This document shows, one piece after another, positions 24,798-33,108 of a DNA stretch of 40,078 nucleotides. The notes beneath the pieces are model-generated. The model did no database searches. It worked only from the letters and a program-made list of their open reading frames with translations, and was not told the DNA's origin. The number at the start of each line of letters is the position of its first letter. The stretch's first letter is position 1. The translations under genes were made by a program, and so were the position numbers. The DNA is from an uncultured Eubacteriales bacterium (lineage in GTDB: Bacteria > Bacillota > Clostridia > Christensenellales > CAG-138), in contig CADACQ010000018.1 in assembly GCA_902786465.1 (NCBI GenBank), positions 1 to 40,078 of the forward strand, written 5' to 3'.

Positions 24798-25451
24798 ATG
24801 GAACGGACCGCTGCCGCCGAACCCTATAGATTAACCGTCCTCCGGGACGATCCCGCCGCCCCGATCCTGTACACCGTATCGGAGGCCGGGGACGCCCGGG
24901 CGCTTTTCGCCTCGCTCCCCACGCCCAGACCCACCCTCGTCTGCATCGAGGGGGTGGATTGGGATCGGGACCTGTCCCCCTGGCCCGCCCAGCGGGTCTT
25001 TCGAGGCGGAGCCGACTTCTCCGGCGGGGCGGACGTTTTTCTGCACACGCTCCTGACGCAGCTTATCCCTGCCGCAGAAGAGGGCCTCTCCCCCGCCTGG
25101 CGGGCCGTCTTCGGCTACTCCTTGGCGGGGCTCTTCAGCTTGTGGGCCATGACGAAAACCGACGCCTTCCGGCGCTGCGCCAGCGTGTCCGGCTCGTTGT
25201 GGTTCGACGGGTTCACGGCGTATCTCTCCGCCCATCCCCTTTTAGGACAGCCGACAAAGATCTACCTGTCCCTGGGGGACCGGGAGGAGAAGGCGAAGAA
25301 TCCACGGATGCAGCAGGTCCGGATCGCCACGGAGCAAGCGAAAACCATCCTCCAAAACCAGGGCGTCCCCTGCGCTTTCGAATTGAATCCAGGTGGCCAT
25401 TTCCAGGACGTTCTGGAACGGCAGCGGCGTGCCGTTTTGTCCTTGCTGTAG
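24798..25451 (+). CDS. Putative serine esterase, alpha/beta-hydrolase fold
   Basis: This 217-residue hydrolase has the nucleophile elbow FGYSLAGLFSLW with S108, a later acidic segment (YLSLGDREEKAKN) that can supply the Asp, and PGGHFQD for the His. The arrangement is like the family of putative esterases that includes siderophore esterases and S-formylglutathione-hydrolase relatives. No signal peptide is seen, and no siderophore genes are near, so the substrate stays open. It is the last gene of the five-gene operon. Confidence 0.82.
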   Translation: MERTAAAEPYRLTVLRDDPAAPILYTVSEAGDARALFASLPTPRPTLVCIEGVDWDRDLSPWPAQRVFRGGADFSGGADVFLHTLLTQLIPAAEEGLSPAWRAVFGYSLAGLFSLWAMTKTDAFRRCASVSGSLWFDGFTAYLSAHPLLGQPTKIYLSLGDREEKAKNPRMQQVRIATEQAKTILQNQGVPCAFELNPGGHFQDVLERQRRAVLSLL

Positions 25452-25512
25452 CACGCGCTGGTGACAAAAACGCATAGTATATACCACCTACACTCTCTAA
25501 GGAGGATATGCC

Positions 25513-26376
25513 ATGCTCACCTTTACCAACCAGGCCGCCCTGTCCTACCGGAACCGGGTGCGCTATTCCAACCTGACCACGGGCCAGATCGCCGACGCCC
25601 TCACCGTTTCCAAGTCCGCCCTCTCCGGCACCTACGAGGCCAACGGGGACGTGACCTACGTGGTGCGCCTCGATAACAACGGCGCCACGCCTCTGACGGA
25701 CCTAAGTCTCACCGACGATCTCGGCGGCTATGCTTTCGACCAGGCCACCGTCTACCCCCTCAGCTACCGGGCGGATTCCCTGCACTACTACGTGAACGGC
25801 GTGGAGCAGCCCGCCCCCGCCGTGACCCCCGGCGCGCCGCTGACCGTCTCCGGCGTCTCGGTGCCCGCCGGCGGGAACGCGCTCCTGGTCTACGAGGCGA
25901 CGGTGACCGAGTACGCCTCCCCCGCCGAGGACGGCAGCATCACGAATACCGTTACCGCATCCGGCGGCGGGCTCACCGCCCCCGTCACCGCCTCCGCCAC
26001 CATTTCCGCCGCGGCCGGGCCGGAGCTGACCATCACCAAGGCCCTGACCCCGGAGACCGTGGGCGCGGACCGGCAGGTGACCTACACCTTCACCATCGAG
26101 AACGAGGGCAACGCCGCCACCAGCCCGGAGGATCAGGTGACCGTCACAGACACCTTCGACCCGGCTCTCACCGATCTCACCGTCACCCTGGACGGGGCGC
26201 CCCTCGCCCAGCCCGGCGGCTACACCTATGACGAATCCACCGGCGCCTTCGCCACCGTCCCCGGGACCATCACCGTCCCCGCCGCCACCTACACCCAGGA
26301 CCCAGCCACCGGCGTCTACACCGCCGAGCCCGGCGAAGCGGTGCTTGTGGTCACGGGTACCATACAGACGGCGTAA
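25513..26376 (+). CDS. DUF11-repeat protein without signal peptide
   Basis: This 287-residue protein holds two DUF11-type beta-sandwich repeats (about 38-155 and 165-287), recognised by YEANGDVTYVVRLDNNGATP, LTDLSLTDDLG and, in the second, LTITKALTPETVGADRQVTY with VTDTFDPALTDL. It is rich in Thr, Ala, Val and Asp and nearly lacks cysteine and long hydrophobic stretches. DUF11 repeats normally belong to secreted or surface proteins, yet here there is no signal peptide, sorting signal or membrane helix. One possibility is a spore-surface protein laid down from the mother cell; this is a guess. The AAGGAGG site precedes the ATG by a few bases. Confidence 0.85.
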   Translation: MLTFTNQAALSYRNRVRYSNLTTGQIADALTVSKSALSGTYEANGDVTYVVRLDNNGATPLTDLSLTDDLGGYAFDQATVYPLSYRADSLHYYVNGVEQPAPAVTPGAPLTVSGVSVPAGGNALLVYEATVTEYASPAEDGSITNTVTASGGGLTAPVTASATISAAAGPELTITKALTPETVGADRQVTYTFTIENEGNAATSPEDQVTVTDTFDPALTDLTVTLDGAPLAQPGGYTYDESTGAFATVPGTITVPAATYTQDPATGVYTAEPGEAVLVVTGTIQTA

Positions 26377-26387
26377 TCTTTATTATT

Positions 26388-26480
26388 GCCGCTTTTTCTC
26401 TTTCGAAAAAGAGAAAAAGCGGCGGAAAAAGAGAAACTTAAGAAGAAAAGGAGGCTATGCGCATGACATAGTCTCCTTCG
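26388..26480 (+). repeat. Intergenic hairpin repeat, copy B, acting as terminator
   Basis: GCCGCTTTTTCTCTTT (26388-26403) pairs perfectly with 26408-26423 around a CGAA loop, a 16-pair stem. It is followed by GGAAAAAGAGAAACTTAAGA and a second hairpin GGAGGCTATG/CATAGTCTCC. It stands between the convergent DUF11 and sensor kinase genes, so it probably ends transcripts from both sides. Confidence 0.7.
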
Positions 26481-26498
26481 TGCATTTTCGGCTTTCAA

Positions 26499-27650
26499 TC
26501 ATTCCTTTGGAAAAACCAAAGTGGCTTTGAACAGGTCTCCGTCCACGGTGAGCTCCAGGGCGCCGCGGTTAAGCTCCGTCAAGCTTTTGGCAATGGACAG
26601 GCCCAGGCCGCTGCCCTCGGTGTTTCGGGAGGCGTCGCCGCGAACGAACCGCTCCATCAGCTCCTCGGCGGAGATGTTCAGGGGCTCCCGGCTCACGTTC
26701 CGAAAGGCGATAAGCACCTCCCCGTCCTTTGCCTCCGTGGTGAGATAGACCCGTGTGCCGGCCAGGGCATACTTGCAGGCGTTGCTGAGGAGGTTGTCGA
26801 ACACCCGCCACAGCAGCCGCCCGTCGGCCCGGATATGGGGCTCCCCGGGGTCCAGGGTGGTCACGGGGGTCAGCCCCGCCGCGGCCAGCCGCTCCGCGTA
26901 CTCCCCCGCCGCCTGGGAGAGGAGCAGGTTCACGTCCACGTCCTCCGGGTGGGTCTGGATGTTCCCTGTGGATGCCTTGCTGGCCTCCACCAGGTCCTCT
27001 GTCAGCTTCTTTAGCCGCTGGCTCTGCCGATCCAGCACGTCCACATACTCCGGCGCATGCTCAGAAGCAAGCCCCTCCTTCTTCAGCAGGTCCACGTAGG
27101 AGATGATGGACGTGAGGGGCGTTTTGAGGTCGTGGCTCACGTTGGTAATCAGCTCCGTCTTCAGCCGCTCGCTCTTGAGCTGCTTCTCCACCGCCAGCCG
27201 GGCCCCCTGGCCGATGCTGTTCAGGCTCTGGGCGTGCTTCCTCTCGTCCGGGAACAGGAACTTCTCCGGCACCGGGGCCATGTCCCCGGCAGCCATGCGC
27301 CGGGCCCCGTCCTGAAGCTTCTTTAACCCGATGGCGAACATCAGGATCACCGGCGTTAGCACCAGCTTCTCAATGAACCACACCACCAGGCTGGCCTCCG
27401 CCCGTTCCGAGAGGCAGGCCACCAGCTCCACGAAACTGATGCCGCCCCAGACCAGGGCCGTTTTCCAGACCAGGGGCAGGTTTTTGACCATGTACCACAG
27501 CCCCTTCGCCCCGGCCCAGGCCCCGCGGCAGACCCAGTAGAGCAGCGTCCCCTTCACCAGGGTTTTCGTCTTGCAGCGGACGGCGAAGGTCATGGAGAAC
27601 AGCAGTCCCAGGGCAAGGAGCATGGGCAGGAACAGGCCCAGGACCGTCAA
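26499..27650 (-). CDS. Sensor histidine kinase, C-terminal part (frame-broken gene)
   Basis: This frame holds the last membrane segments and the whole kinase core of a sensor kinase. The phosphorylated histidine is in NVSHDLKTPLTSIISYVD (HisKA), the N box is DNLLSNACKYA, and the G boxes end in GSGLGLSIAKSL (HATPase_c). It lacks a real start: the first usable codon here is a TTG inside the gene. The N-terminal half is in the next frame upstream (27370-28524). Removing one G from the run at 27682-27685 joins the two seamlessly as L-L-G-F-G-G-R-A-L inside a membrane segment. The partner regulator is directly upstream. Confidence 0.85.
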   Translation of the reverse strand: MTVLGLFLPMLLALGLLFSMTFAVRCKTKTLVKGTLLYWVCRGAWAGAKGLWYMVKNLPLVWKTALVWGGISFVELVACLSERAEASLVVWFIEKLVLTPVILMFAIGLKKLQDGARRMAAGDMAPVPEKFLFPDERKHAQSLNSIGQGARLAVEKQLKSERLKTELITNVSHDLKTPLTSIISYVDLLKKEGLASEHAPEYVDVLDRQSQRLKKLTEDLVEASKASTGNIQTHPEDVDVNLLLSQAAGEYAERLAAAGLTPVTTLDPGEPHIRADGRLLWRVFDNLLSNACKYALAGTRVYLTTEAKDGEVLIAFRNVSREPLNISAEELMERFVRGDASRNTEGSGLGLSIAKSLTELNRGALELTVDGDLFKATLVFPKE

Positions 27651-28524
27651 AGTCCGGTCGGTGAGCGCCCTGCCCCCGAAGCCCCAAAAGGGCCATGCCC
27701 AGCAGCACCAGCTCCAAGGGTATCCTGTCGAACCAGTTCCGGCTCACCTCCGCCGTACCCGTCCGATGGCCCGCGCTGACCAGCAGGAAGACGAATGTCG
27801 CCACAGCCAGAGCCAGGCACAGGGCCGTCAAAGGGATAGCCCAATTGCGGCAGGCGATGAAGGTGTTCACAAGGGGCAGCAGGAGGGAATACCGGTCCAC
27901 CACGGGGAAGGCGCCGTCGATGCAGTATTCTGCCTTGACGGTATATAGCTCTCCGGGCAGAAACTGTGCGGACAGATGATACTCCCCTTCCGTGATTCGG
28001 CTGACATCCGCATCAATGGACCAGGCGTTTAATGCCTCTCGTCTCTCTCTCACGGCGGCATACGCTTCCTCTGCGGAAGGATAGGTCCCTTCCATGCGTA
28101 CAAACTGTTGCAAGCGCAAACAGATAATCCATTCCTTTTGCCTGGAGGCAATCTTCTGTTGTGGATCACCGTTGGTGAAAAGAAGCTCTCCCGCCTCATT
28201 ATAGATCCTGTACCGGAAATTGGTGCGAGTGGGCTGGAGACCATTATTCGGCGCGATTTGGCAATAAGGTCTGTCGTCCTTATGCTCCATCCCGTCTGTC
28301 CACCCGTTCCAGTTGCTACTGAGCAGATTTCTGATTTCCGCTGTCTCCCGGTCCATGAGGTAGTCCACCGCGGCGTCGAACAGCTCCGCGCCCCCGTCGT
28401 TGAAGGCGTTGTACTGGAACAGGGCCGCCACGCCGCCGGCGCCCAGGATGGTCCCCATGGCGAAGATCATAAACAGCACGCCCGCCACGATCCGGGCGGC
28501 CAAGGTAAGATTCCAATTTCTCAT
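27370..28524 (-). CDS. Sensor histidine kinase, N-terminal sensor part (frame-broken gene)
   Basis: The frame starts at 28524, sharing one base with the response regulator stop. It encodes a first membrane helix (about residues 10-34), an extracellular sensing region of about 190 residues (NWNGWTDGMEHKDDRPYC through EYCIDGAFPVVDRYS), and a second membrane region (WAIPLTALCLALAVATFVFL). After LLGMALLG, at about 27682, the frame departs from the kinase. The last 105 or so residues to the stop at 27370 are an out-of-frame tail with no likely function. The ligand sensed is unknown. Domain order matches VanS-like kinases of Bacillota. Confidence 0.75.
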   Translation of the reverse strand: MRNWNLTLAARIVAGVLFMIFAMGTILGAGGVAALFQYNAFNDGGAELFDAAVDYLMDRETAEIRNLLSSNWNGWTDGMEHKDDRPYCQIAPNNGLQPTRTNFRYRIYNEAGELLFTNGDPQQKIASRQKEWIICLRLQQFVRMEGTYPSAEEAYAAVRERREALNAWSIDADVSRITEGEYHLSAQFLPGELYTVKAEYCIDGAFPVVDRYSLLLPLVNTFIACRNWAIPLTALCLALAVATFVFLLVSAGHRTGTAEVSRNWFDRIPLELVLLGMALLGLRGQGAHRPDFDGPGPVPAHAPCPGTAVLHDLRRPLQDENPGEGDAALLGLPRGLGRGEGAVVHGQKPAPGLENGPGLGRHQFRGAGGLPLGTGGGQPGGVVH

Positions 28525-29219
28525 TATGCATTACCTCTCTCGAAACGATAGCCTTGACCCCAGATGACCTTGATGTACCGGGGCTCGGCGGGGTCGAATT
28601 CCAACTTTTCCCTGAGGTGCCGGATGTGGACCGCCACCGCGTTCTCGGCGCCGTAGGGCGCTTCGCCCCAGACTTGCCGATAGATGTCCTTGGGGGAAAA
28701 GACCTGGCCCGGGTGGCCCATGAGGAGCTTCAAAATGTCGTACTCCCGGGGCGTCAGGCTCACCGGCTCCCCGTCCAGGGTGACGGTCTTGCTCGTGTCG
28801 TCCAGGCTCACGCCGCCGATGGTGAGGACGGACGGCCTTGGTTCCCCGCCGCCCAGCTGCATGTACCGCCGAAGCTGGGACCGGACCCGGGCCAGCAGCT
28901 CCACGGGGTTGAAGGGCTTGGTCACGTAGTCGTCCGCGCCCAGGTTCAGGCCCAAGACCTTGTCCGTGTCCTCGGACTTGGCCGTCAAGAGGATCACGGG
29001 CACGTTGCTCCGCTCCCGGATGCGGGCCATGGCGGCGATGCCGTCCATCTCCGGCATCATGATGTCCAGGAGGACAAGATGGACCTCCTCCCGTTCCAAA
29101 GCCGCCAAAGCCTCCGTCCCCGTATAGGCGGTGACCACCTGGTGCCCCTCCGCCTCCAAGTAGATCTTCAGGGCGTTCACGATGTCCCGTTCGTCGTCAC
29201 AGACCAGGATGCGATACAT
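28524..29219 (-). CDS. OmpR/VanR-type response regulator
   Basis: This 231-residue transcription regulator has a receiver domain (1-115) with acidic pocket CDDE (D8, D9), phosphoacceptor D52 in LLDIMMPEMDG, T79 and K101 in the switch region (ILLTAK, YVTKPF), and a winged-helix DNA-binding domain (about 130-228) with SLTPREYDILKLLM and ENAVAVHIRHLREKLE. It is co-transcribed with the sensor kinase, so the pair is one two-component system. Targets are not visible. An inverted repeat region separates it from the CorC genes upstream. Confidence 0.95.
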   Translation of the reverse strand: MYRILVCDDERDIVNALKIYLEAEGHQVVTAYTGTEALAALEREEVHLVLLDIMMPEMDGIAAMARIRERSNVPVILLTAKSEDTDKVLGLNLGADDYVTKPFNPVELLARVRSQLRRYMQLGGGEPRPSVLTIGGVSLDDTSKTVTLDGEPVSLTPREYDILKLLMGHPGQVFSPKDIYRQVWGEAPYGAENAVAVHIRHLREKLEFDPAEPRYIKVIWGQGYRFERGNA

Positions 29220-29310
29220 AGCTGTTTCTCCTTCCCTCTTTCCACGGCCATCATACCGGAATCGAGATTAAGAAACAATGGGGGAAAGTTTAAGATGTAG
29301 TTAAGATGGT

Positions 29311-29476
29311 TTTTCTTTTACACCTTTTCTCTTTCTACAAAGAGAAAAGGTGCCCAAAAGAGAAACTTAAAAAGAAAAAAAGGCTATGCACGATGACATA
29401 GCCTTCTTCTTGAGTTTCTCTTTTTCCGCCGCTTTTTCTCCTTTGTATAAAGAGAAAAAGCGGCAAAAAAGAAAGT
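29311..29476. repeat. Paired inverted copies C and D of the intergenic hairpin repeat
   Basis: Copy C (plus orientation) has the stem CACCTTTTCTCTTT/AAAGAGAAAAGGTG at 29321-29352. Copy D (minus orientation) has GCCGCTTTTTCTCC.../GAGAAAAAGCGGC at 29428-29464. The two copies face each other and meet at GGCTATG...CATAGCC (29382-29403). Together they form a 165-bp near-palindrome between the response regulator and the CorC genes. Confidence 0.75.
29371..29403 (-). terminator. Intrinsic terminator of the CorC gene pair
   Basis: On the minus strand GGCTATG-TCATCGTG-CATAGCC forms a seven-pair stem followed by TTTTTTTCTTTTT. It lies about 75 bases past the stop at 29477. Confidence 0.75.
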
Positions 29477-30763
29477 TTATTCGTCTATCAGCTCGTCCTC
29501 GGGTTCGTCCTCGTCCACCCAGGCGGGGTCCTGCTCGACGAGGAGCCGGAGGACCCGCAGGTTGTTCCGCTTGAGGATGGTGACGGTGAGGTCCTCGAAG
29601 GTGAAGCTTTCCCTAAGCTTCGGGTACCCCCCCAGCATCTCCACGGCCCAGCCGCCCACGGTGGCGTTGTCGTCGTCGATCTCCTCCTCGTCCTTGTCGA
29701 ACTCGGCGAAGAAATCGTCGAGGCGCATATCCCCGTCCACCTCATAGACGTGGGGTTTGATCTCCACGAACTCCTCCTCGATCTCGTCGGATTCGTCCCA
29801 GATGTCCCCCACCAGCTGCTCCAGCACGTCCTCCATGGTGAGGATGCCCATGGTGCCGCCGTACTCGTCGGTGACCACCACCATATGCCCCTTCTTCCGG
29901 CGCATGGTGTTGAACACGTCGTCGAGAGGCATGGTCTTGTGCACGAAGATGGGCGGCAGCAGGAGCTTTTCGATGTCCGCGTCCGGGTCCTTCACCAGGG
30001 CCTTGTAGAGGTGGTTGAGGTGGAGGATGCCCACGATGTTGTCCAACGTCTCCTGGTACACGGGGATGCGGGTATAGGGGGACGCGAAGGCCACCTTCAG
30101 CATCTCCTCCCGGCTGTCGTCGAGATCGATGGCCACCAGGTCCACCCGGGGCGTAATGACCTCATACGCCAGCACGTCCCCGAAATCAAGGGCCGATTGC
30201 AGCAGGTCCGCCGTGTCCTCGTCCACCACGCCCTCGTCCTCCACGGTCTCGATGATGGTTTCGAGGTCGTCCTCCGTGACCGCCGGGCCGGAATCCTGCC
30301 CCCGCTCCCAGAGCCGGGAGATGAAGTGCAGGAACTTCTGGAGGGCCCAGGTCAACGGCCAGGTGAGCCCCATCCACAGCCGCATGGGCACCGCGGCGAT
30401 GGCGCTGAACCGCTCGGGCTGGGCGCTGGCGATGATCTTCGGGGAGATCTCGCCGAAGGTGATGATGAGCACGGTCATGATGGCGGTGGCCACCCAGGCC
30501 CCCTTCTCACCCATGAGCCCCACGGCGATGACCGTGGCCAGGGACGAGGCGCCGATGTTCACCAGGTTGTTCCCCACCAGGATGGAGATGAGCGCCTTCT
30601 CGAACCGCTTCTTTACCCTGAGGGCCAGGGGGTACGCCCCGCCCTTGGTCTCGGCGGCGTGCTCGAGCCGCATCTCCTGGGCCGCGGAATAGGCGATCTC
30701 GGAGCCGGAGAAGAAGGCGGACAGGACGATGCAGACCAGGATCAGCAGCAGGTTCACGATCAT
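29477..30763 (-). CDS. CNNM/CorC-family membrane protein, full length
   Basis: This 428-residue protein of the hemolysin C/CorC group is linked to magnesium or cobalt efflux. The DUF21/CNNM membrane domain (about 1-180) has FFSGSEIAYSAAQEMRLE and LISILVGNNLVNIGASSLAT. Two CBS domains follow (about 200-320; VITPRVDLVAIDLDD, VVVTDEYGGTMGILTMEDVL), and the C-terminal CorC_HlyC domain is complete (VDGDMRLDDFFAEF, TVGGWAVEMLG). An acidic tail rich in Asp and Glu ends it. The start overlaps the upstream paralogue by four bases (30763/30760), so the two are translationally coupled and may work as a heterodimer. Confidence 0.93.
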   Translation of the reverse strand: MIVNLLLILVCIVLSAFFSGSEIAYSAAQEMRLEHAAETKGGAYPLALRVKKRFEKALISILVGNNLVNIGASSLATVIAVGLMGEKGAWVATAIMTVLIITFGEISPKIIASAQPERFSAIAAVPMRLWMGLTWPLTWALQKFLHFISRLWERGQDSGPAVTEDDLETIIETVEDEGVVDEDTADLLQSALDFGDVLAYEVITPRVDLVAIDLDDSREEMLKVAFASPYTRIPVYQETLDNIVGILHLNHLYKALVKDPDADIEKLLLPPIFVHKTMPLDDVFNTMRRKKGHMVVVTDEYGGTMGILTMEDVLEQLVGDIWDESDEIEEEFVEIKPHVYEVDGDMRLDDFFAEFDKDEEEIDDDNATVGGWAVEMLGGYPKLRESFTFEDLTVTILKRNNLRVLRLLVEQDPAWVDEDEPEDELIDE

Positions 30764-31848
30764 AGCTCGTCACCTCCCGCCGGGGCCTTGTCGTCCTCGT
30801 CGTAGATCTCGCCCACCAGCTCCTCCAAGATGTCCTCCACGGTGACGATGCCCAGGGGCTTCCCGTCCGCGTCCCGGACGATGGCGGCGTGGACCCGCTG
30901 GCTACTTAGGGTGTCCAGCAGCTCGTCGATGGGTATGCCGACGGTGACGAAGGTAGGCTTGTCCATGACCCGGCTCAGGGACACGTGGCCCTGGCGCTGG
31001 ATGTAGGACTTCAGGTATTTGCGGATCTGGAGCATGCCCACCACGTCCCCGTCCCGGTCCACCACGGGCAGCCGGGAATGGGGACTCATTTCGATGAGCC
31101 CCACGATGGTCTTGGGCGACATGTCGCTGTGAAGGATCGTCACCTGGTCCCAGGGGGTGAACACATCCCGGACCGGGGTCTCGGTGAACTCCAGGGCGCT
31201 TTGGACCAGCTCCGCCGTGTCCTCGTCCACGCCGTTCTCCTCGTCGGGGATGATGGAGTCGATGATGTCGTGAAGCTCGTCCTCGGTGACGGTGGGGTCC
31301 TCCTCCTCGGGCACCCGGGCCGCCTTCTTAAGATAGCGGCTAAGGCCCGTGAACAGGTGGATGAAGGGCTTCAACACCCGCATGAGGAGCAGCAGCGGCG
31401 TGGCGCAGAACAGGGCGAACCTCTCCGAGCAGGCCTTGGCGAAAGACTTGGGGATCATCTCTGCCGCCAGGAACACCAAAAGAGCCGTCACCACCGTGGT
31501 GGCCGCCACCGCCCCCTCGCCCCACAGGCGGGTGGCGGTCAGGGTCGCCAAAGCGGCGCTGCCGATGTGCATGATGTTGTTGCCGATCAATATGGCCGAC
31601 AGGGCTTCCTCGAAGTGGTCCAGGATATAGAGCACCCGCCGGGCCCGCCGATCCCCGTCGTCCGCATAGCTCATCATGCGGATCCGGTTCACGGTGGACA
31701 GGGCCGTCTCGCTGCCGGCAAAGAAGGCGCTGCAAACCAGCAGCACCAGGAAGAACAGAACAAGGCCCGCAGGACTGCGCCCCGCGGCCTGGGGAACGGA
31801 CTCGTTCAGCAGCATACGTATGGGAATGCTACTGGGATCTGCGTCCAC
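30760..31848 (-). CDS. CNNM/CorC-family membrane protein lacking the C-terminal domain
   Basis: This is a 362-residue paralogue of the gene that follows it. It has the DUF21/CNNM domain (AFFAGSETALSTVNRIRMMS, AILIGNNIMHIGSAALAT) and the CBS pair (VFTPWDQVTILHSD, VRDADGKPLGIVTVEDIL), but it stops shortly after the second CBS domain with no CorC_HlyC domain. The start is GTG at 31848 behind GAGGTGG, with no ATG at that point. A strong promoter lies just upstream. Confidence 0.9.
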   Translation of the reverse strand: MDADPSSIPIRMLLNESVPQAAGRSPAGLVLFFLVLLVCSAFFAGSETALSTVNRIRMMSYADDGDRRARRVLYILDHFEEALSAILIGNNIMHIGSAALATLTATRLWGEGAVAATTVVTALLVFLAAEMIPKSFAKACSERFALFCATPLLLLMRVLKPFIHLFTGLSRYLKKAARVPEEEDPTVTEDELHDIIDSIIPDEENGVDEDTAELVQSALEFTETPVRDVFTPWDQVTILHSDMSPKTIVGLIEMSPHSRLPVVDRDGDVVGMLQIRKYLKSYIQRQGHVSLSRVMDKPTFVTVGIPIDELLDTLSSQRVHAAIVRDADGKPLGIVTVEDILEELVGEIYDEDDKAPAGGDEL

Positions 31849-31885
31849 GAAAAAACCACCTCACAAAACAGTATTACAAATGTTT

Positions 31886-31914
31886 ATTATACTAAAGGAT
31901 CGGCCGCCTTGCAA
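31886..31914 (-). promoter_or_regulatory. Promoter of the CorC gene pair
   Basis: On the minus strand TTGCAA, 17 bases, TATAAT lies about 40 bases before the GTG start. The -35 box is in the loop of a GCCGC/GCGGC hairpin (31903-31919). Confidence 0.75.
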
Positions 31915-31953
31915 GCGGCAGACCCGTTTTTTATGGGCTTTTTGCGAAAAATC

Positions 31954-33072
31954 TCAACTCCGGGGCGTAAGATCGATCACCACGATCTCGGACCGGCAGC
32001 CGGTCTTGAAGCGCAGGGCCCAGTTGCTGATGCCGGAGGAGACGATAAAGTCCGTGTCCTGCCGCCGCGCATGGCCGTACCGGAGGGCGTTCTCCCCCAC
32101 CCACTCCCCTATGTGGCGGACGGGGATGAACTGACCCCCGTGGGTGTGGCCGCACAGCACCAGGTCCGCCCCTGCCTCGGCTTCGCCGTCGAAATCGTAG
32201 GGCTGATGGTCCAGGATCACGATATAGTCCGCCCGATCCACCCCCGCAAGGAGTGCGTCCGCGCTCAGGCGGCCGCTCCCCCGCTGCTCCTCGGACCGGT
32301 CCTTCCGGCCCACCACGGTGAGCTCTCCCAAATCCACGGCCTCGTCCTCCAGGACCACCACGCCGTTCTTTTGCAGGGCCGCCCGCAGCTCCGCTCCGGT
32401 CCAGCCCCGGCCGGTGTCGCTGTAATAGCCCTTGTCGTGGTTGCCGAAGACGAAGTAGACCCCCCGGGGCGCGGTGAGGCTCCCCAGGGCGTCGCAGGCC
32501 CCCAGCATGTCCGCCCGGGAGGTGTCGTCGTCCACGAAGTCGCCGGTGATGACCACGATGTCGGGATGGAGATCGTTGACCCTCTCCATATGCTTTCGAA
32601 AGCCGTCGGCGTGGAAGGTGGCCCCGATATGGGAATCGCTGATCTGCACCAGGCGCACCTCCTCGGTGAGCTTGGGCGATGTGAAGGTATAGGCGGTGGT
32701 CCACACATGGTGGTCGGCCACCCAGCCGCCGGCCAGCCACAGAACGCACAGGACCAGGGCCGCCGCCCCCGCCCAATAGCGCTTCGGCTGCCGTTTGCGG
32801 ATTTTTGTGATGAGGAAGGAGATCAGGTCACAGACCACCCAGAAGGCCACCAGATGGAGGAGGCAGGCCACTGCGTTCACCAGGTTCAGGGCGGCCCACA
32901 GGAGGACGGTCGCCGCCGTGAAGAACCCGAGGCACAGGAGCCGCGCCAGCCCCTTTTTGCCATGGGCCAGCCGCAGCACCGCCGGAAAGCGGGCCGCCCG
33001 GAAGGAGATATAGAGGAGCCCCGCGGCGAATATAGCCAGCACGGTCCCGATGATCACAAACCAAATCGCCAT
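31954..33072 (-). CDS. Membrane-anchored metallophosphoesterase
   Basis: This 372-residue protein has four or five membrane segments in the first 150 residues (IIGTVLAIFAAGLLYISF, LLCLGFFTAATVLLWAAL), then a calcineurin-like phosphoesterase domain outside or at the membrane face. All metal-binding motifs are present: ISDSHIG (D-x-H), ITGDFVDDD (GD), FGNHDKG (GNHD), LDHQPYDF and CGHTHGGQF (GHTHGG). Relatives include YkuE-like enzymes. The substrate is not evident. It follows psd by 36 bases and probably belongs to the same transcript as the phospholipid genes. Confidence 0.92.
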   Translation of the reverse strand: MAIWFVIIGTVLAIFAAGLLYISFRAARFPAVLRLAHGKKGLARLLCLGFFTAATVLLWAALNLVNAVACLLHLVAFWVVCDLISFLITKIRKRQPKRYWAGAAALVLCVLWLAGGWVADHHVWTTAYTFTSPKLTEEVRLVQISDSHIGATFHADGFRKHMERVNDLHPDIVVITGDFVDDDTSRADMLGACDALGSLTAPRGVYFVFGNHDKGYYSDTGRGWTGAELRAALQKNGVVVLEDEAVDLGELTVVGRKDRSEEQRGSGRLSADALLAGVDRADYIVILDHQPYDFDGEAEAGADLVLCGHTHGGQFIPVRHIGEWVGENALRYGHARRQDTDFIVSSGISNWALRFKTGCRSEIVVIDLTPRS

Positions 33073-33108
33073 TCTTTTCCTTCGATCACCTTTCCGTGCC
33101 CGTGGGTT

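Noticed and set aside
26228-26530. Pro-rich 100-codon plus frame over the end of the DUF11 gene
   Set aside because: It is an out-of-frame shadow of the DUF11 coding sequence running into the hairpin repeat.
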